This document shows, piece after piece, positions 37,205 through 46,651 of a stretch of DNA of 64,000 bases. A program made the position numbers and the translations under genes. This DNA is from Chthonomonas calidirosea T49 (GTDB taxonomy: Bacteria > Armatimonadota > Chthonomonadetes > Chthonomonadales > Chthonomonadaceae). How positions within the stretch are numbered: position 1 is the first letter of the stretch; each line of letters begins with the position of its first letter. Under the pieces are notes generated by a model. That model was not told the DNA's origin, made no database searches, and saw nothing but the letters and a program-made list of their open reading frames with translations. Location of the stretch: contig NC_021487.1 of assembly GCF_000427095.1 (NCBI RefSeq), positions 3,209,241 to 3,273,240 of the forward strand. The letters run 5' to 3'.

Positions 37205-37218
37205 GCCGCCTAGGCGGC
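37205..37218. promoter_or_regulatory. 14-bp perfect GC palindrome in the divergent polysaccharide promoter region
   Basis: GCCGCCTAGGCGGC is a perfect inverted repeat 18 bp before the -35 box of the plus-strand glycosyltransferase promoter and 106 bp upstream of the minus-strand acyltransferase start. It would suit an operator controlling both arms of the locus. Confidence 0.35.
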
Positions 37219-37235
37219 ACCGCGATAAGGGAGCT

Positions 37236-37263
37236 TTGTGGAAAAACGATTTTGGCCTATAAT
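37236..37263 (+). promoter_or_regulatory. Sigma-70-type promoter for the plus-strand glycosyltransferase
   Basis: TTGTGG (37236-37241), a 16-bp spacer and TATAAT (37258-37263), about 70 bp upstream of the ATG at 37334. Confidence 0.6.
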
Positions 37264-37333
37264 ATAGAAGTTTGGCGTCTGCGGTCTATCCAAATAGGCT
37301 ACTTACTTTCTCCGGGGAGCCCACAATATAATT

Positions 37334-38464
37334 ATGGTGTTAGTCTGCACACAGTCTTTTGGGATCAACGCGTTTGGTGGAGGCCCGCGTATTTTGAGGG
37401 CGCTTCTTACGCAACCGCCCGAACCGGTTCTCTCCGTCTGTATGGGGGAAAAGCCACCCCCGCCCACCACCCTTGTGAAAGAGCTTCACATCCCTCATCG
37501 CCCCTCTTTCGGCCGTTTGGAGGCCACGCGCTTTCGACTCTATTTGGATCGGTGGTTCACTAATTTCAAGCGCCAACAAAGCCTGCTCGAACAGGTTTGT
37601 AGGGATTATAAAGCCAATGCCCTGCACGCTATCGCCCACGGCGCCGATTTTTGGGTGAGCTATCAGGTGGCGAAAGCATTGAAACTGCCCTTTTACATTA
37701 CCGTGCACGATCGGCTCGAGTACACACATGCAAGTAGCCCTGCACTTGCTCTGATGGTAGAGCGTTTAGGAGAGGTGTGGCGTAATGCCGAGGCGCGGAT
37801 GGTGATCTCCGAGGAGATGGGTGAAGGGCTGGAGGCGCTCTATGGGAAACGCCCGTGGACGGTCGTGACGGATGGCCTAGAGGGGATATCTCCTCTCCGT
37901 GAGCGACCCAAAAACAGCTTTCGCATCTACTTCGCTGGCGCCATTCATCTTAGCTACGCGGCCACCTTCACTGCACTTGCCGAGGCGTTGGTCATTGTTC
38001 GGCAGCAGCAGCCGGAGATACCTGTTTCGTTGACCATAAGAGGGAGCGCTGTACCCGACTCCTTTCAACACCTGCCCGTGCGCGCTTTGCCGTGGGCGCC
38101 CGAGCAAGAGATCGAGCGGGATATGGAACAGGCCGATCTGCTCTACTTGCCTCTGCCCTTTGAGCCGAAGTACGAGATGTTTTGGCGTTACAGCCTCTCC
38201 ACAAAGCTGGTAACCTATTTGGGCAGTGGGTTGCCTATTCTTTATCACGGACCTGCAGAGGCCGCCGCAGGCCGGCTGTTGGCGCGGCATCAGGCGGCGG
38301 TGCTCGCGACAAGCCTAGACCCGAAAGAGGTGGCACGCTGCCTGCTCGCCGCTGGCGAGTGTGCGCCCCAGGTGGTGGAAAACGCACAGCAGTTGGCGCG
38401 CTCGCGGTTTCTGTTGGCGGAGCAAAGAAAACGATTCTGGGCGACGGTTGCCACAGGAAGATGA
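37334..38464 (+). CDS. Glycosyltransferase-like protein (GT-B)
   Basis: 376 residues. The N-terminal half has a glycine-rich INAFGGGPRILRALL and HAIAHGADFWVSYQVAKALKLPFYITVHD; the C-terminal half has FRIYFAGAIHLSYAATFTALAEAL and a donor-site-like SLSTKLVTYLGSGLPILYHGP. The canonical E-x7-E motif is degenerate. ATG at 37334 with GGGGAG at 37315-37320 rather far upstream. It diverges from the minus-strand polysaccharide operon and starts 4 bp before the acetyltransferase remnant ends the pair. Role in the same glycan is inferred. Confidence 0.8.
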   Translation: MVLVCTQSFGINAFGGGPRILRALLTQPPEPVLSVCMGEKPPPPTTLVKELHIPHRPSFGRLEATRFRLYLDRWFTNFKRQQSLLEQVCRDYKANALHAIAHGADFWVSYQVAKALKLPFYITVHDRLEYTHASSPALALMVERLGEVWRNAEARMVISEEMGEGLEALYGKRPWTVVTDGLEGISPLRERPKNSFRIYFAGAIHLSYAATFTALAEALVIVRQQQPEIPVSLTIRGSAVPDSFQHLPVRALPWAPEQEIERDMEQADLLYLPLPFEPKYEMFWRYSLSTKLVTYLGSGLPILYHGPAEAAAGRLLARHQAAVLATSLDPKEVARCLLAAGECAPQVVENAQQLARSRFLLAEQRKRFWATVATGR

Positions 38465-38468
38465 TTCG

Positions 38469-39016
38469 ATGAGGAGACCCTCACTGCGGTATGTCGCTTC
38501 CCAAACCGCCCTCTACATAACCAATCATATTGTCAGTTGTATCCCCGTGCATTGGGTTCGGCTTCTCTTCTATCGCCGTATCATGCGGTTTCAGATCGGG
38601 AAAGATAGTTTTATCTTCATGGGCGCTTGGTTCGATACCCGCGGTAACTTTGTGCTGGGAGATCACAGCGTCATCAATCAGCGGTGCCGACTCGACAATC
38701 GAGGAGGAATCTCTATAGGCAACAACGTCTCTATCTCAGCAGAGGTCTGCATTCTGACCGCTGATCACGATCCTCAAAGTCCCACTTTTGCTGGTCGAGT
38801 ACGGGGGTATCCATTCAGGACTATGCGTTCATCGGCACGCGTGCGATGATTTTGCCGGGCGTCACCGTTGGAGAGGGGGCGGTGGTGGCTGCCGGTGCGG
38901 TGGTCACAAGGGATGTGGCGCCCTATACCATCGTTGCCGGCGTGCCCGCACGTAAAATTGGAGATCGCTGCAGATCCCTTAACTATACTATCTCTTACGG
39001 ACGTCTCTTCTTCTAA
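38469..39016 (+). pseudogene. Hexapeptide O-acetyltransferase, frameshifted (maltose/galactoside type)
   Basis: From the ATG at 38469 the frame encodes RYVASQTALYITNHIVSCIP, then the beta-helix stretch NFVLGDHSVINQRCRLDNRG and [19 protein letters not shown]. At the run of five G (38803-38807) the frame changes: after AGRVR the homology continues in the next frame as [21 protein letters not shown], then [21 protein letters not shown], to TAA at 39014-39016. One extra G would restore about 183 residues. The acceptor would be a sugar of the surface polysaccharide. Real decay, a switching tract or a sequencing error are the options. Confidence 0.78.
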
Positions 39017-39045
39017 GACTCGGTCAGGACGTTATCCTCGCGGAT

Positions 39046-40347
39046 TCATTGCGAGGCGGTTTGCACAGGTATCTGTGGAACCTGCTTGCGATCGGGGCCA
39101 AGCTTCTCCGGTTGCAACGCTACGATAGCCCAATTCACCCGTGGCCACATTGTCTGCAGCCATTTCACCACGCGTATGAGCGTCTGGTCGCTGACACCGG
39201 CCTGCTTTGCCATCGAAAGCCATGTATAGACTTGGCTTTCGAAGTTGGTAGCATAGAAAGTGGGCAGTGCGTTGGGGTTCATAGAAGGATCCCACTGCTG
39301 TGCCTGAGGGCTCTGCCACGGCGTAAACCACTGGCTCACCGTGTACTCCTCGTTCTTTGCCAACCAGCTCTGGATCATCGCGTCTATCACCTGTGCCTTG
39401 ACCTGTGAATTGACCTCATCCTGACCCACATTCAGCCAATAAAACAGCGTGAACAGATAGTCCACTCGATAAGGGTTCCAACCCGGATCCGCCCCATCCC
39501 AGGGCGTGCTCATCACATAGCCGATGCCGTTGTCCCGCTCTTGGCTGCCCTTTATGATCAACGCCACAAGCCGTAACCACTGGCTCTCCCCCGTTACCTG
39601 CCCCGTGCGGGCGACTACGTCCGGAATGTAGCCCCAGTCCACCGGCACATTGCCGCTCCCTTTCCCATTGCCTGGGTTCAAAATGAGCTGCATCCAGTAC
39701 CACTCATCGTCCAGATACTGGTTCCCTGCCCAGCTGTTTCCTAACGGCACCCCCTGGCTGAGGATCTTGTTGCCATTGGCATCTTTTGCTGTTCCATCTT
39801 CGGTGTGAAGGGCTTTGGGAGCCAAGTCGAAGGCAAAGGCGTTCGACCAGGTCAAGGGCTCGATGCGGTTGTTGGTGGAGCTGCCCATGTTGGTAAAGAT
39901 GGTTTGCCCCATGGTGTCCAGACCGAAGCGCTGCTGCAGCTCCCAAACTCGCACCATACGCCACTGCGCTAGGGAGTAGATCAGCTCAGCCTTTTGTTGG
40001 TCAGTGGTGACGTTGGCTGCAAACTGGGGCAGCGGGGTCAGCGCTCCCGTCGCCCAAGCGTCCTGTTCGGTTTTAAAGTCGGAGGAGGTGAGGGGTTGTC
40101 CGTCGGGTCGGGTTCCTATGGGCTTATTGAGGTAGCGACTGAAGTTATTTTGCAGGTGGGTCAAGATATCCTGGTAGCGTTGCGACCAGCTCATGACGAA
40201 GGGGGAGTTAGATTGCGCCGGTGCAAAGAAGTTGAGGGTGTAGTCTACGGGCGAGAGGGTAGGGAGCCAGTGGTTCCAGTCGAGGAGGGGCATATCAATG
40301 GGCAGCTCTCGCATGTTGAGGTAGCCATGGACGGAGGTGGCTTGCGG
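39046..40347 (-). CDS. Secreted cytochrome-c-type protein, 3-prime half after a frameshift
   Basis: About 433 residues from the frameshift point. This frame follows on from the gene starting at 41344: the sequence PNGIKP at the end of the first frame continues here as QATSVHGYLNMRELPIDMPL when one C of the CCC at 40346-40348 (minus) is removed. The open frame extends to 40707, but the first 120 codons there are only a low-complexity shadow of the other frame. The part is rich in Trp, Asn and Gln and reads as an extracellular domain (WSQRYQDILTHLQNNFSRYL); I do not recognise it. An internal ATG at 40314 could serve if it is expressed alone. Confidence 0.72.
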   Translation of the reverse strand, partial: PQATSVHGYLNMRELPIDMPLLDWNHWLPTLSPVDYTLNFFAPAQSNSPFVMSWSQRYQDILTHLQNNFSRYLNKPIGTRPDGQPLTSSDFKTEQDAWATGALTPLPQFAANVTTDQQKAELIYSLAQWRMVRVWELQQRFGLDTMGQTIFTNMGSSTNNRIEPLTWSNAFAFDLAPKALHTEDGTAKDANGNKILSQGVPLGNSWAGNQYLDDEWYWMQLILNPGNGKGSGNVPVDWGYIPDVVARTGQVTGESQWLRLVALIIKGSQERDNGIGYVMSTPWDGADPGWNPYRVDYLFTLFYWLNVGQDEVNSQVKAQVIDAMIQSWLAKNEEYTVSQWFTPWQSPQAQQWDPSMNPNALPTFYATNFESQVYTWLSMAKQAGVSDQTLIRVVKWLQTMWPRVNWAIVALQPEKLGPDRKQVPQIPVQTASQ

Positions 40348-41344
40348 GTTTGATGCCGTTAGGGAAGAGGTAGGGGAGCATGGCGGCATCGTTAGGGAGG
40401 ACGGCGTCAATGCCGGCTCCTGCGGCCCACTCGTTAGGTCCATGGCTATCGAGGCCTGGTCCGGGTTGATAGGGTGGGTTCCAGGGTCGAGCGTACTTGC
40501 TGGCGTAGGAGGCGGGGAGGGAGCGGATGTAGCTAGCGACCTGTTGTCCTTGTTGGTAGGAGAGGCCATGGAACATGCAGCGGACGATGATGGAGTAATT
40601 GGAGTAGTTGAAGTATTTGAGGTCTCGTCCGTCGGTGGCATGGCAATCGCCGCAGTGAGCTTTGATGGTGGGGGCGTTTGGGAGGCTGTTGAGTTTAAGG
40701 GTCGCACTCTGCCATAACGCTTGGCCCGCAGCGATATCGGCAGGATCGTTTAAAGGAGGCTGCCAGGTAGAGGGGTCATCTTGGGTGAACATAGAGGCTG
40801 GCAGCACGTTGGTGCCGTCGGCGCGTCGAAAATTGAAGCTCAAAACCCGCCACCCGCTGTTGATGCCGTTTGTCATGTTGAAACGGAAGCTGATGAGGTT
40901 TGCGGCGCCTACCTTAGGCACGTCGTCGGCTGGTAGTGGAATGGAGAGATCAAAGGTGGAGATAGGGCTTCCCCCAATCCCTCCAAAATCGCCGGCGATC
41001 CCAGGGCCGAGGATGGTGACATGTTGGTTATCGAGCGGGATCCAGGTCCCTGAGTTGACGCGCACACTGGCTTGCCCGGGATACTCCAAGCCATGAACCC
41101 GCATCACCAGGGTGGTGATGGGGCTGTTATCCGAGGAGACGGGAGGGACAAAGCGCACGCTCGCGCCCCCCGAAACCGCTCCAAAGACCTCTATGGGTAG
41201 AGTTATCGCTCTACTGTGTTGGGCCGCCACTCCCAACCCGACCATGGCGGCGCAGAGGGCGAGGCCGTTTTGCCATGCGCGCCGGATAGGGTGAAGATGG
41301 TGACGGCGGTGCCATTTGGTTTGCGTGAGATATGTCAAAAGCAT
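40295..41344 (-). CDS. Secreted cytochrome-c-type protein, 5-prime half before a frameshift
   Basis: About 349 residues from the ATG at 41344 with a signal-peptide-like start (LLTYLTQTKWHRRHHLHP, then LALCAAMVGLGVAAQHSRA). A beta-rich region (about 35-200, EVFGAVSGGASVRFVPP to NFRRADGTNVLP) is followed by a single haem motif CGDCH (about 245-249) in KAHCGDCHATDGRDLKYFN and a following RCMFHGLS that could hold the Met ligand. It would be an exported electron carrier or a haem domain of a larger enzyme. It is read out of frame after PNGIKP; the rest of the protein is in the adjoining entry. A structured leader RNA precedes the start. Confidence 0.78.
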   Translation of the reverse strand: MLLTYLTQTKWHRRHHLHPIRRAWQNGLALCAAMVGLGVAAQHSRAITLPIEVFGAVSGGASVRFVPPVSSDNSPITTLVMRVHGLEYPGQASVRVNSGTWIPLDNQHVTILGPGIAGDFGGIGGSPISTFDLSIPLPADDVPKVGAANLISFRFNMTNGINSGWRVLSFNFRRADGTNVLPASMFTQDDPSTWQPPLNDPADIAAGQALWQSATLKLNSLPNAPTIKAHCGDCHATDGRDLKYFNYSNYSIIVRCMFHGLSYQQGQQVASYIRSLPASYASKYARPWNPPYQPGPGLDSHGPNEWAAGAGIDAVLPNDAAMLPYLFPNGIKPASHLRPWLPQHARAAH

Positions 41345-41508
41345 CGTTTGCTTCCCCAATTCAAAGTTGTGGTTTTGTGTAGGCAGAAAGAGGGAAGCGG
41401 TTGTTACTGCAAGGTCCTGCACCTTTTAACCAGCGGTTTTGCCTCTTTCTGCACAAAGGTTCTGCCATAGGAGAAGGAAGGGTCTTCCAAGTAGGTCTGC
41501 GAGAATTT
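41217..41508 (-). repeat. Duplicated leader/signal-peptide region, copy 1
   Basis: About 290 bp covering the leader and first codons of the cytochrome-type gene, recognisably repeated at 55152-55440 in the same orientation. Identical blocks include 26 nt across the start codon (41333-41358) and 30 nt in the RNA element (41398-41427). Confidence 0.85.
41383..41452 (-). ncRNA. Candidate structured leader RNA (cis element), copy 1
   Basis: On the minus strand, about 39 nt upstream of the cytochrome-type start, an 11-bp outer stem (GCAGAAAGAGG at 41442-41452 with CCTCTTTCTGC at 41383-41393) encloses an inner hairpin AAGGT-loop-ACCTT and a highly conserved loop segment. The same element recurs at 55316-55384. 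I do not match it to any known riboswitch consensus (c-di-GMP, ydaO, cobalamin, TPP and others were considered). Confidence 0.55.
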
Positions 41509-41565
41509 GGGAAGCGAGGAGGTTGGGGGTTAGCTGTAGGGTGGGTTTGAGAGGAGAGAGCCACT

Positions 41566-41610
41566 AAAAACGAGGCGCGCTTCCTTGGACGGTTTAGGAA
41601 GCACGCCTCG
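41566..41610 (-). terminator. Intrinsic terminator of the Gfo/Idh/MocA gene
   Basis: A 15-bp stem with one mismatch (41571-41585 with 41596-41610, 10-nt loop), followed on the minus strand by TTTTT, 54 bp past the gene stop. Confidence 0.88.
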
Positions 41611-41664
41611 CTGTGTAGGAGGAAGGCGACGTGAGATTAAGCGAGGGCTGTTATGGGTTAGAGG

Positions 41665-42654
41665 TTAGAGATGCTTTACCTCGACGGGCCGGCCTTCTCG
41701 GGCCGATTTCCAGGCGGCCTCGGTGAGCTCCATAACGCGCAGCCCCCAAATGGCGGGAGAGCCCACCGGTTCTTTGCCCAAGATGGCGTTAATGAAGTTG
41801 GTGTCTGGATCGCTGCCCTTGGGCATCTCCTCTTGGGTTGGGGTAAAGCGTTTGCCGTCGGGCCCACAAACCTCTAGTTTACCATTGCGCAGAAAGAACA
41901 CCCCTTGATCGCAGCAGATGGTGAGGTCTTCGTGCCATGTGGGGGCGTTACCTACCACCGAAATGTTGGCCAAGGCGCCCCCTTGAAACCGGAGGGAGAG
42001 GGCCGAGTTGATATCTACCGGTGAATCGAAGTTTTCGATGTAGCCAAACACGCTTTCGGCGGGCAAGTTGGTCATGAAGAGGATGACGGCCACCAGGTGC
42101 GAGCCGGAATCGTTGAGCTGGCCTCCACCGCTCAGGGCCGGATCTTGCCGCCATTTCCCCTTTGTGCCCCGATACCAGTTTTGGCTTTGAAAGGCCTGAA
42201 CAAACTGCACGGGCCCGTACCGACCTGAAGCGATCTGGTCGCGGATGTAGAGAAACTCGGACATATAGTGGCGTTGATAGCTGACGACCAACACCTTGCC
42301 GCTCTTTTCGACCTGTTGTAACACACGGTGAGCATGTTCCACCGAGCAGACCATGGGCTTTTCGGTAAGCACATGCAGCCCGGCCTCCAAGGCCGCCATA
42401 ATCTGTTCGAAGTGAGCGGTATGCGGGGTGTTGATGTTCACGGCATCCACGAGGCCGGAGCGGATAAGCTCGCGATAGTCTTGGAACTGCTGCACCCCTT
42501 TGAGCTGCGGGTGTCGTTCCAGGGTATGGGCGAGGGATTGCGGGGATGTGTCGCAGATAGCGGTGATCTCTACGGCAGGGTGCGCGAGGAGGCGCTGGAT
42601 GTGGCCTTGGGCGATGCCACCGGTGCCGATGATGCCGACGCGGACTTTCTCCAT
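41665..42654 (-). CDS. Gfo/Idh/MocA-family oxidoreductase
   Basis: 329 residues. The N-terminal Rossmann NAD(P)-binding domain starts RVGIIGTGGIAQGHIQRL; HVLTEKPMVCSVEHA is the EKP motif with the catalytic Lys, and GGGQLNDSGSHLVAVILFM holds the substrate-side His. The C-terminal alpha/beta domain follows (SALSLRFQGGALANISVVGN). These enzymes oxidise or reduce sugars and inositols; the substrate is unknown. AGGAGG stands before the ATG. It has a strong terminator and stands apart from the polysaccharide operon. Confidence 0.93.
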   Translation of the reverse strand: MEKVRVGIIGTGGIAQGHIQRLLAHPAVEITAICDTSPQSLAHTLERHPQLKGVQQFQDYRELIRSGLVDAVNINTPHTAHFEQIMAALEAGLHVLTEKPMVCSVEHAHRVLQQVEKSGKVLVVSYQRHYMSEFLYIRDQIASGRYGPVQFVQAFQSQNWYRGTKGKWRQDPALSGGGQLNDSGSHLVAVILFMTNLPAESVFGYIENFDSPVDINSALSLRFQGGALANISVVGNAPTWHEDLTICCDQGVFFLRNGKLEVCGPDGKRFTPTQEEMPKGSDPDTNFINAILGKEPVGSPAIWGLRVMELTEAAWKSAREGRPVEVKHL

Positions 42655-42987
42655 GCTATTGCTACAAACCTCCTTTGGAAAAGTTGGGTTTAGAGAGCAC
42701 GCATATCGTGTCTCTTACGACAGTTTTCCCTATTAAATTGCCTTTCTCGGCTCCCATTTCCTGCACACCCTCTCCTCACAGCTTTTTTCTGCCTTACCCC
42801 GATAGCGAGCGGCGTGCCAATAATGGACGCACGCATCGCAGGAAACCATCATCGTTAGCGCAGTCCCTACGAAATCGGGATGAAAGAAGGAAAAGGTGCG
42901 TTAGAGAAAGAATAGAATTTAATACATACAAGTTGTGTGCTCATAGCCCCGTGAATGTTGTGCTCGGCGAAAGTGAGGGAGAGAGCG
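42655..42987. other. Intergenic region with no recognised gene
   Basis: 333 bp between the divergent oxidoreductase and HEAT-repeat genes. It holds the oxidoreductase ribosome-binding site and presumably both promoters. I see no clear -35/-10 pair or repeat. GC content falls towards the HEAT-repeat gene. Confidence 0.6.
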
Positions 42988-45417
42988 ATGCTGGATGACA
43001 CCGAAATACCGATCCTGTTGACTCGCTTGCAGGATAAGAGCCCGCAGGTTCGTGCGAAGGCTTGTAAGGCGTTAGGCAAGCTAGGCCCTAAGGTTTTAGA
43101 GTTTAAAGGGATAGTGCCTAGCTTACTGAGGTGTTTGGAGGCTGAGGATTGGAAACTTCGGGCGGCAGCGTGTCGGGCGTTAGGAGATTTGAGCGATGGC
43201 GTTTTGAGATATAAGGGCGTGGTGCCCGCTTTGCTGAGTTGTCTTGAGGATAAACACTGGAAGGTTCGTCGTGCCGCCTGTCTGGGTTTGGCCTGTATAG
43301 GCCATGAAGTGTTGAAGTGGACGGATTTAGGCTCTAGTGTTAGGCCTTATGCAGAGGTGGTGCAGGGCTTTTTGCGCTGCTTGCAGGATGCGGATAGACG
43401 TGTTCAGGCTGCAGCTTGTGAAACATTGAGTGGTTTTGGTTCTATTATTTTGGAGTATAAAGAGGTTCGCGAGTGCCTGCTAAGCTGTTTGCAGGATGAA
43501 GATAGCGATATTCGCCGTGCGGCTTGTAAAGCATTAGGCAAGCTAGGACCTAGTGTTTTGCAGTATGAAGGGTTGGTGCCAAGTCTATTGAGGTGTTTGG
43601 AAGATAAGTGTAGGTCGGTGCGTCGTGCTGCCTGTGAGGCATTGGGTGAGTTAGGTCCCAGAGTTTTGGAGTATGGAGAAGTAGTTCCGGGTCTATTAAG
43701 GTGCTTGGAAGATGAGGATAGATCTGTTTATCACGCGGCCTGTACAGCATTAGGCCAGCTGGGGCCCAAGGTTTTGGAAAATAGGGAGGTTGTGGCGGGC
43801 CTGGTGAAGTGTTTGACGGAATGTTCGAAAGATGGGGAATGGTATGCTAGCTATGTCATCTGTGAAGTGCTAGGCAAAATAGATTCTGAAGTTTTGCAGA
43901 GTGCGGACGTAGTTCCAAACTTATTGAGATATGCGAAGGATAAGGATTGGCATGTTCGTGATGCAGTCTGTTGGGCATTAGGTCAGATAGGTTCTGGTGT
44001 TATGCCTTACGTGGACGTAGTTGCAAGTCTGTTAGGATGTTTGGAGGATAACGACAAGCGTGTTCGTCGTATAGCCTGTGACGCGTTAAGCAAGCTGGGA
44101 CCTAAGATTTCTAAAAATGGGTTTTTGAAAGATAGCGAAGTGGTGCCGAGCTTGTTGAGGCGCTTGAAGGATGAATATTGGTGTGTTCGCAGTATCGCCT
44201 GTGAAGCGTTGGGCAATCTAGGTTCTGAAGTTTTAAGGTATCCGGAAGTCGTTCCCGCTTTATTAGTTGGTTCGAAAGATAAGAAGAGGGAGGTTCGCCG
44301 TAGAGCCTGTTTGGCATTATGTCAGTTAGGTTCCGGCGTGTTGCAGTACGAGAATGTGCTACCGAGCCTATTGCGATGTCTGGAGGACAAGGTTATTCGC
44401 AGTCACGTTTGTGGGGCATTAGGACTTCTGGGGCTTGAAGTTTTGCAGGATGAGGATGTGCTATCGAGCCTGTTGCGATGTTTTAAGGATGAGGATGCGA
44501 ATGTTCGTGACGATGCCTGTGGAGCGTTAGCAGAGTTCGGCCCAGAGGTCTTGCAATATGGCGAATTGGTGTCAAGCTTAATACAATGTATATGGGACGA
44601 TGATGGTGATGTCCGTGATACGGTTGAAGACGTGTTAGACCGGTTCGGTGTGGCACTTGTGCCAGGCTTGTTAGGATGCTTGAAATCTGAGGATTGGGGG
44701 CTAATAGCCCCAGCCTGTTGGGCATTAGGTCGGCTAGGCCCACGGGCTCTACGGTATGAGGCGGTGGTGCCCAGCTTGATACGATGTTTGGAGGACGACA
44801 AGGACAGGTTGGTTCGTGATGATGTCTGTGACGCGTTGGGCAAGCTAGGCCCTGAAGTTTTGAAGGATGCGGACGTGCTGCCAAACTTAGTGCAATGTTT
44901 GAAGGATGAATATAAGTATACTCGTCGTGCCGCCTGTGAAGCGTTGGGGAGGTTGGGGCCTGAGGTTTTGAAAAACAGGGAAGTCGTGCCGGGTTTGTTG
45001 AGGTGTTTGAAGGAGGAGGAGTGGGTGCGCACACGCCAAGCGGCGTGTGAAGCGCTCGGCCAGTTAGGTCTTGGGGTTTTGGCGTATGAGGAGGTAGTTC
45101 CGAGCTTGGTTGCATGCTTAGCGGATAAGGATTGGGGGTTACGTCGTAGGGCATGCGAAACGTTGGGGAAGCTGGGGCCTGCGGTTTTGAAAGATGCGGG
45201 GGTAGTTCCGGGCTTGGTGAGCTGTTTGGGGGGTGGAAGTTGGGACGTTCGTCTTGAGGCCTGTTGGGCTTTGGGGGAGCTAGGGGAAGGGGTATGGAGC
45301 TATCCTGCTGCGGTGGCGGGGTTGCAGCGTTGTTTGGAGGATGAGAATTTGTGGGTGCGGGAAGCAGCCCGTAAGACGATAGAGAAGTTGGGGGGTAAAG
45401 CCTCTTTCGGTGGATAG
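42988..45417 (+). CDS. Large HEAT-like repeat protein (about 22 repeats)
   Basis: 809 residues from the ATG at 42988 (preceded by GAGGGAGAGAG; the frame is open from 42955). Almost the whole protein is a run of about 22 near-identical units of about 36 residues, each like VVPSLLRCLEDEDxxVRRAAC followed by EALGKLGPEVLxYxE. That is the two-helix HEAT/Arm-type solenoid pattern. A Cys recurs in nearly every unit at RxAC and often at LRCL, giving dozens of cysteines without a signal peptide. No enzymatic domain is visible, so it is probably a binding scaffold. The gene is AT-richer than its neighbours (about 42% GC in one sampled line) and stands alone, suggesting acquisition or repeat expansion. 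Confidence 0.9.
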   Translation: MLDDTEIPILLTRLQDKSPQVRAKACKALGKLGPKVLEFKGIVPSLLRCLEAEDWKLRAAACRALGDLSDGVLRYKGVVPALLSCLEDKHWKVRRAACLGLACIGHEVLKWTDLGSSVRPYAEVVQGFLRCLQDADRRVQAAACETLSGFGSIILEYKEVRECLLSCLQDEDSDIRRAACKALGKLGPSVLQYEGLVPSLLRCLEDKCRSVRRAACEALGELGPRVLEYGEVVPGLLRCLEDEDRSVYHAACTALGQLGPKVLENREVVAGLVKCLTECSKDGEWYASYVICEVLGKIDSEVLQSADVVPNLLRYAKDKDWHVRDAVCWALGQIGSGVMPYVDVVASLLGCLEDNDKRVRRIACDALSKLGPKISKNGFLKDSEVVPSLLRRLKDEYWCVRSIACEALGNLGSEVLRYPEVVPALLVGSKDKKREVRRRACLALCQLGSGVLQYENVLPSLLRCLEDKVIRSHVCGALGLLGLEVLQDEDVLSSLLRCFKDEDANVRDDACGALAEFGPEVLQYGELVSSLIQCIWDDDGDVRDTVEDVLDRFGVALVPGLLGCLKSEDWGLIAPACWALGRLGPRALRYEAVVPSLIRCLEDDKDRLVRDDVCDALGKLGPEVLKDADVLPNLVQCLKDEYKYTRRAACEALGRLGPEVLKNREVVPGLLRCLKEEEWVRTRQAACEALGQLGLGVLAYEEVVPSLVACLADKDWGLRRRACETLGKLGPAVLKDAGVVPGLVSCLGGGSWDVRLEACWALGELGEGVWSYPAAVAGLQRCLEDENLWVREAARKTIEKLGGKASFGG

Positions 45418-45600
45418 GGAGGAGCCTGTGAGGTTTGCCTTCATGCGGTCTGCTTCATTTGGGTTGCGGCGGTGCATCAGGGTGGCCTGACGGGGCGTTG
45501 GAGGGGATTTCTGAAATTGGTGTTTCTGCGAGTAATGGGCGGGAGAGGACTCTGTTGACGATGCCCTCCCCTGACCGAGGCCGGTGTCGTTCCTAAGAGG

Positions 45601-46605
<1,005 letters not shown>

Positions 46606-46651
46606 TTATCCGGTGATCCAGGTTGGGGATCTGTTGCCTCCAAAGAAAGCG

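Noticed and set aside
40348-40707. First 120 codons of the open frame ending at 39046
   Set aside because: Pro/Ser/Thr-rich reading in the wrong frame of the haem-domain coding sequence; the true frame in that stretch is the one starting at 41344.
41383-41452. Leader RNA as a c-di-GMP, TPP or cobalamin riboswitch
   Set aside because: The conserved core lacks the known consensus segments of these classes, as far as I can judge by eye.
42988-45417. Regular spacing in the HEAT gene taken as a CRISPR array
   Set aside because: The units are about 108 bp, diverged and in one open frame; they encode protein repeats and have no spacers.
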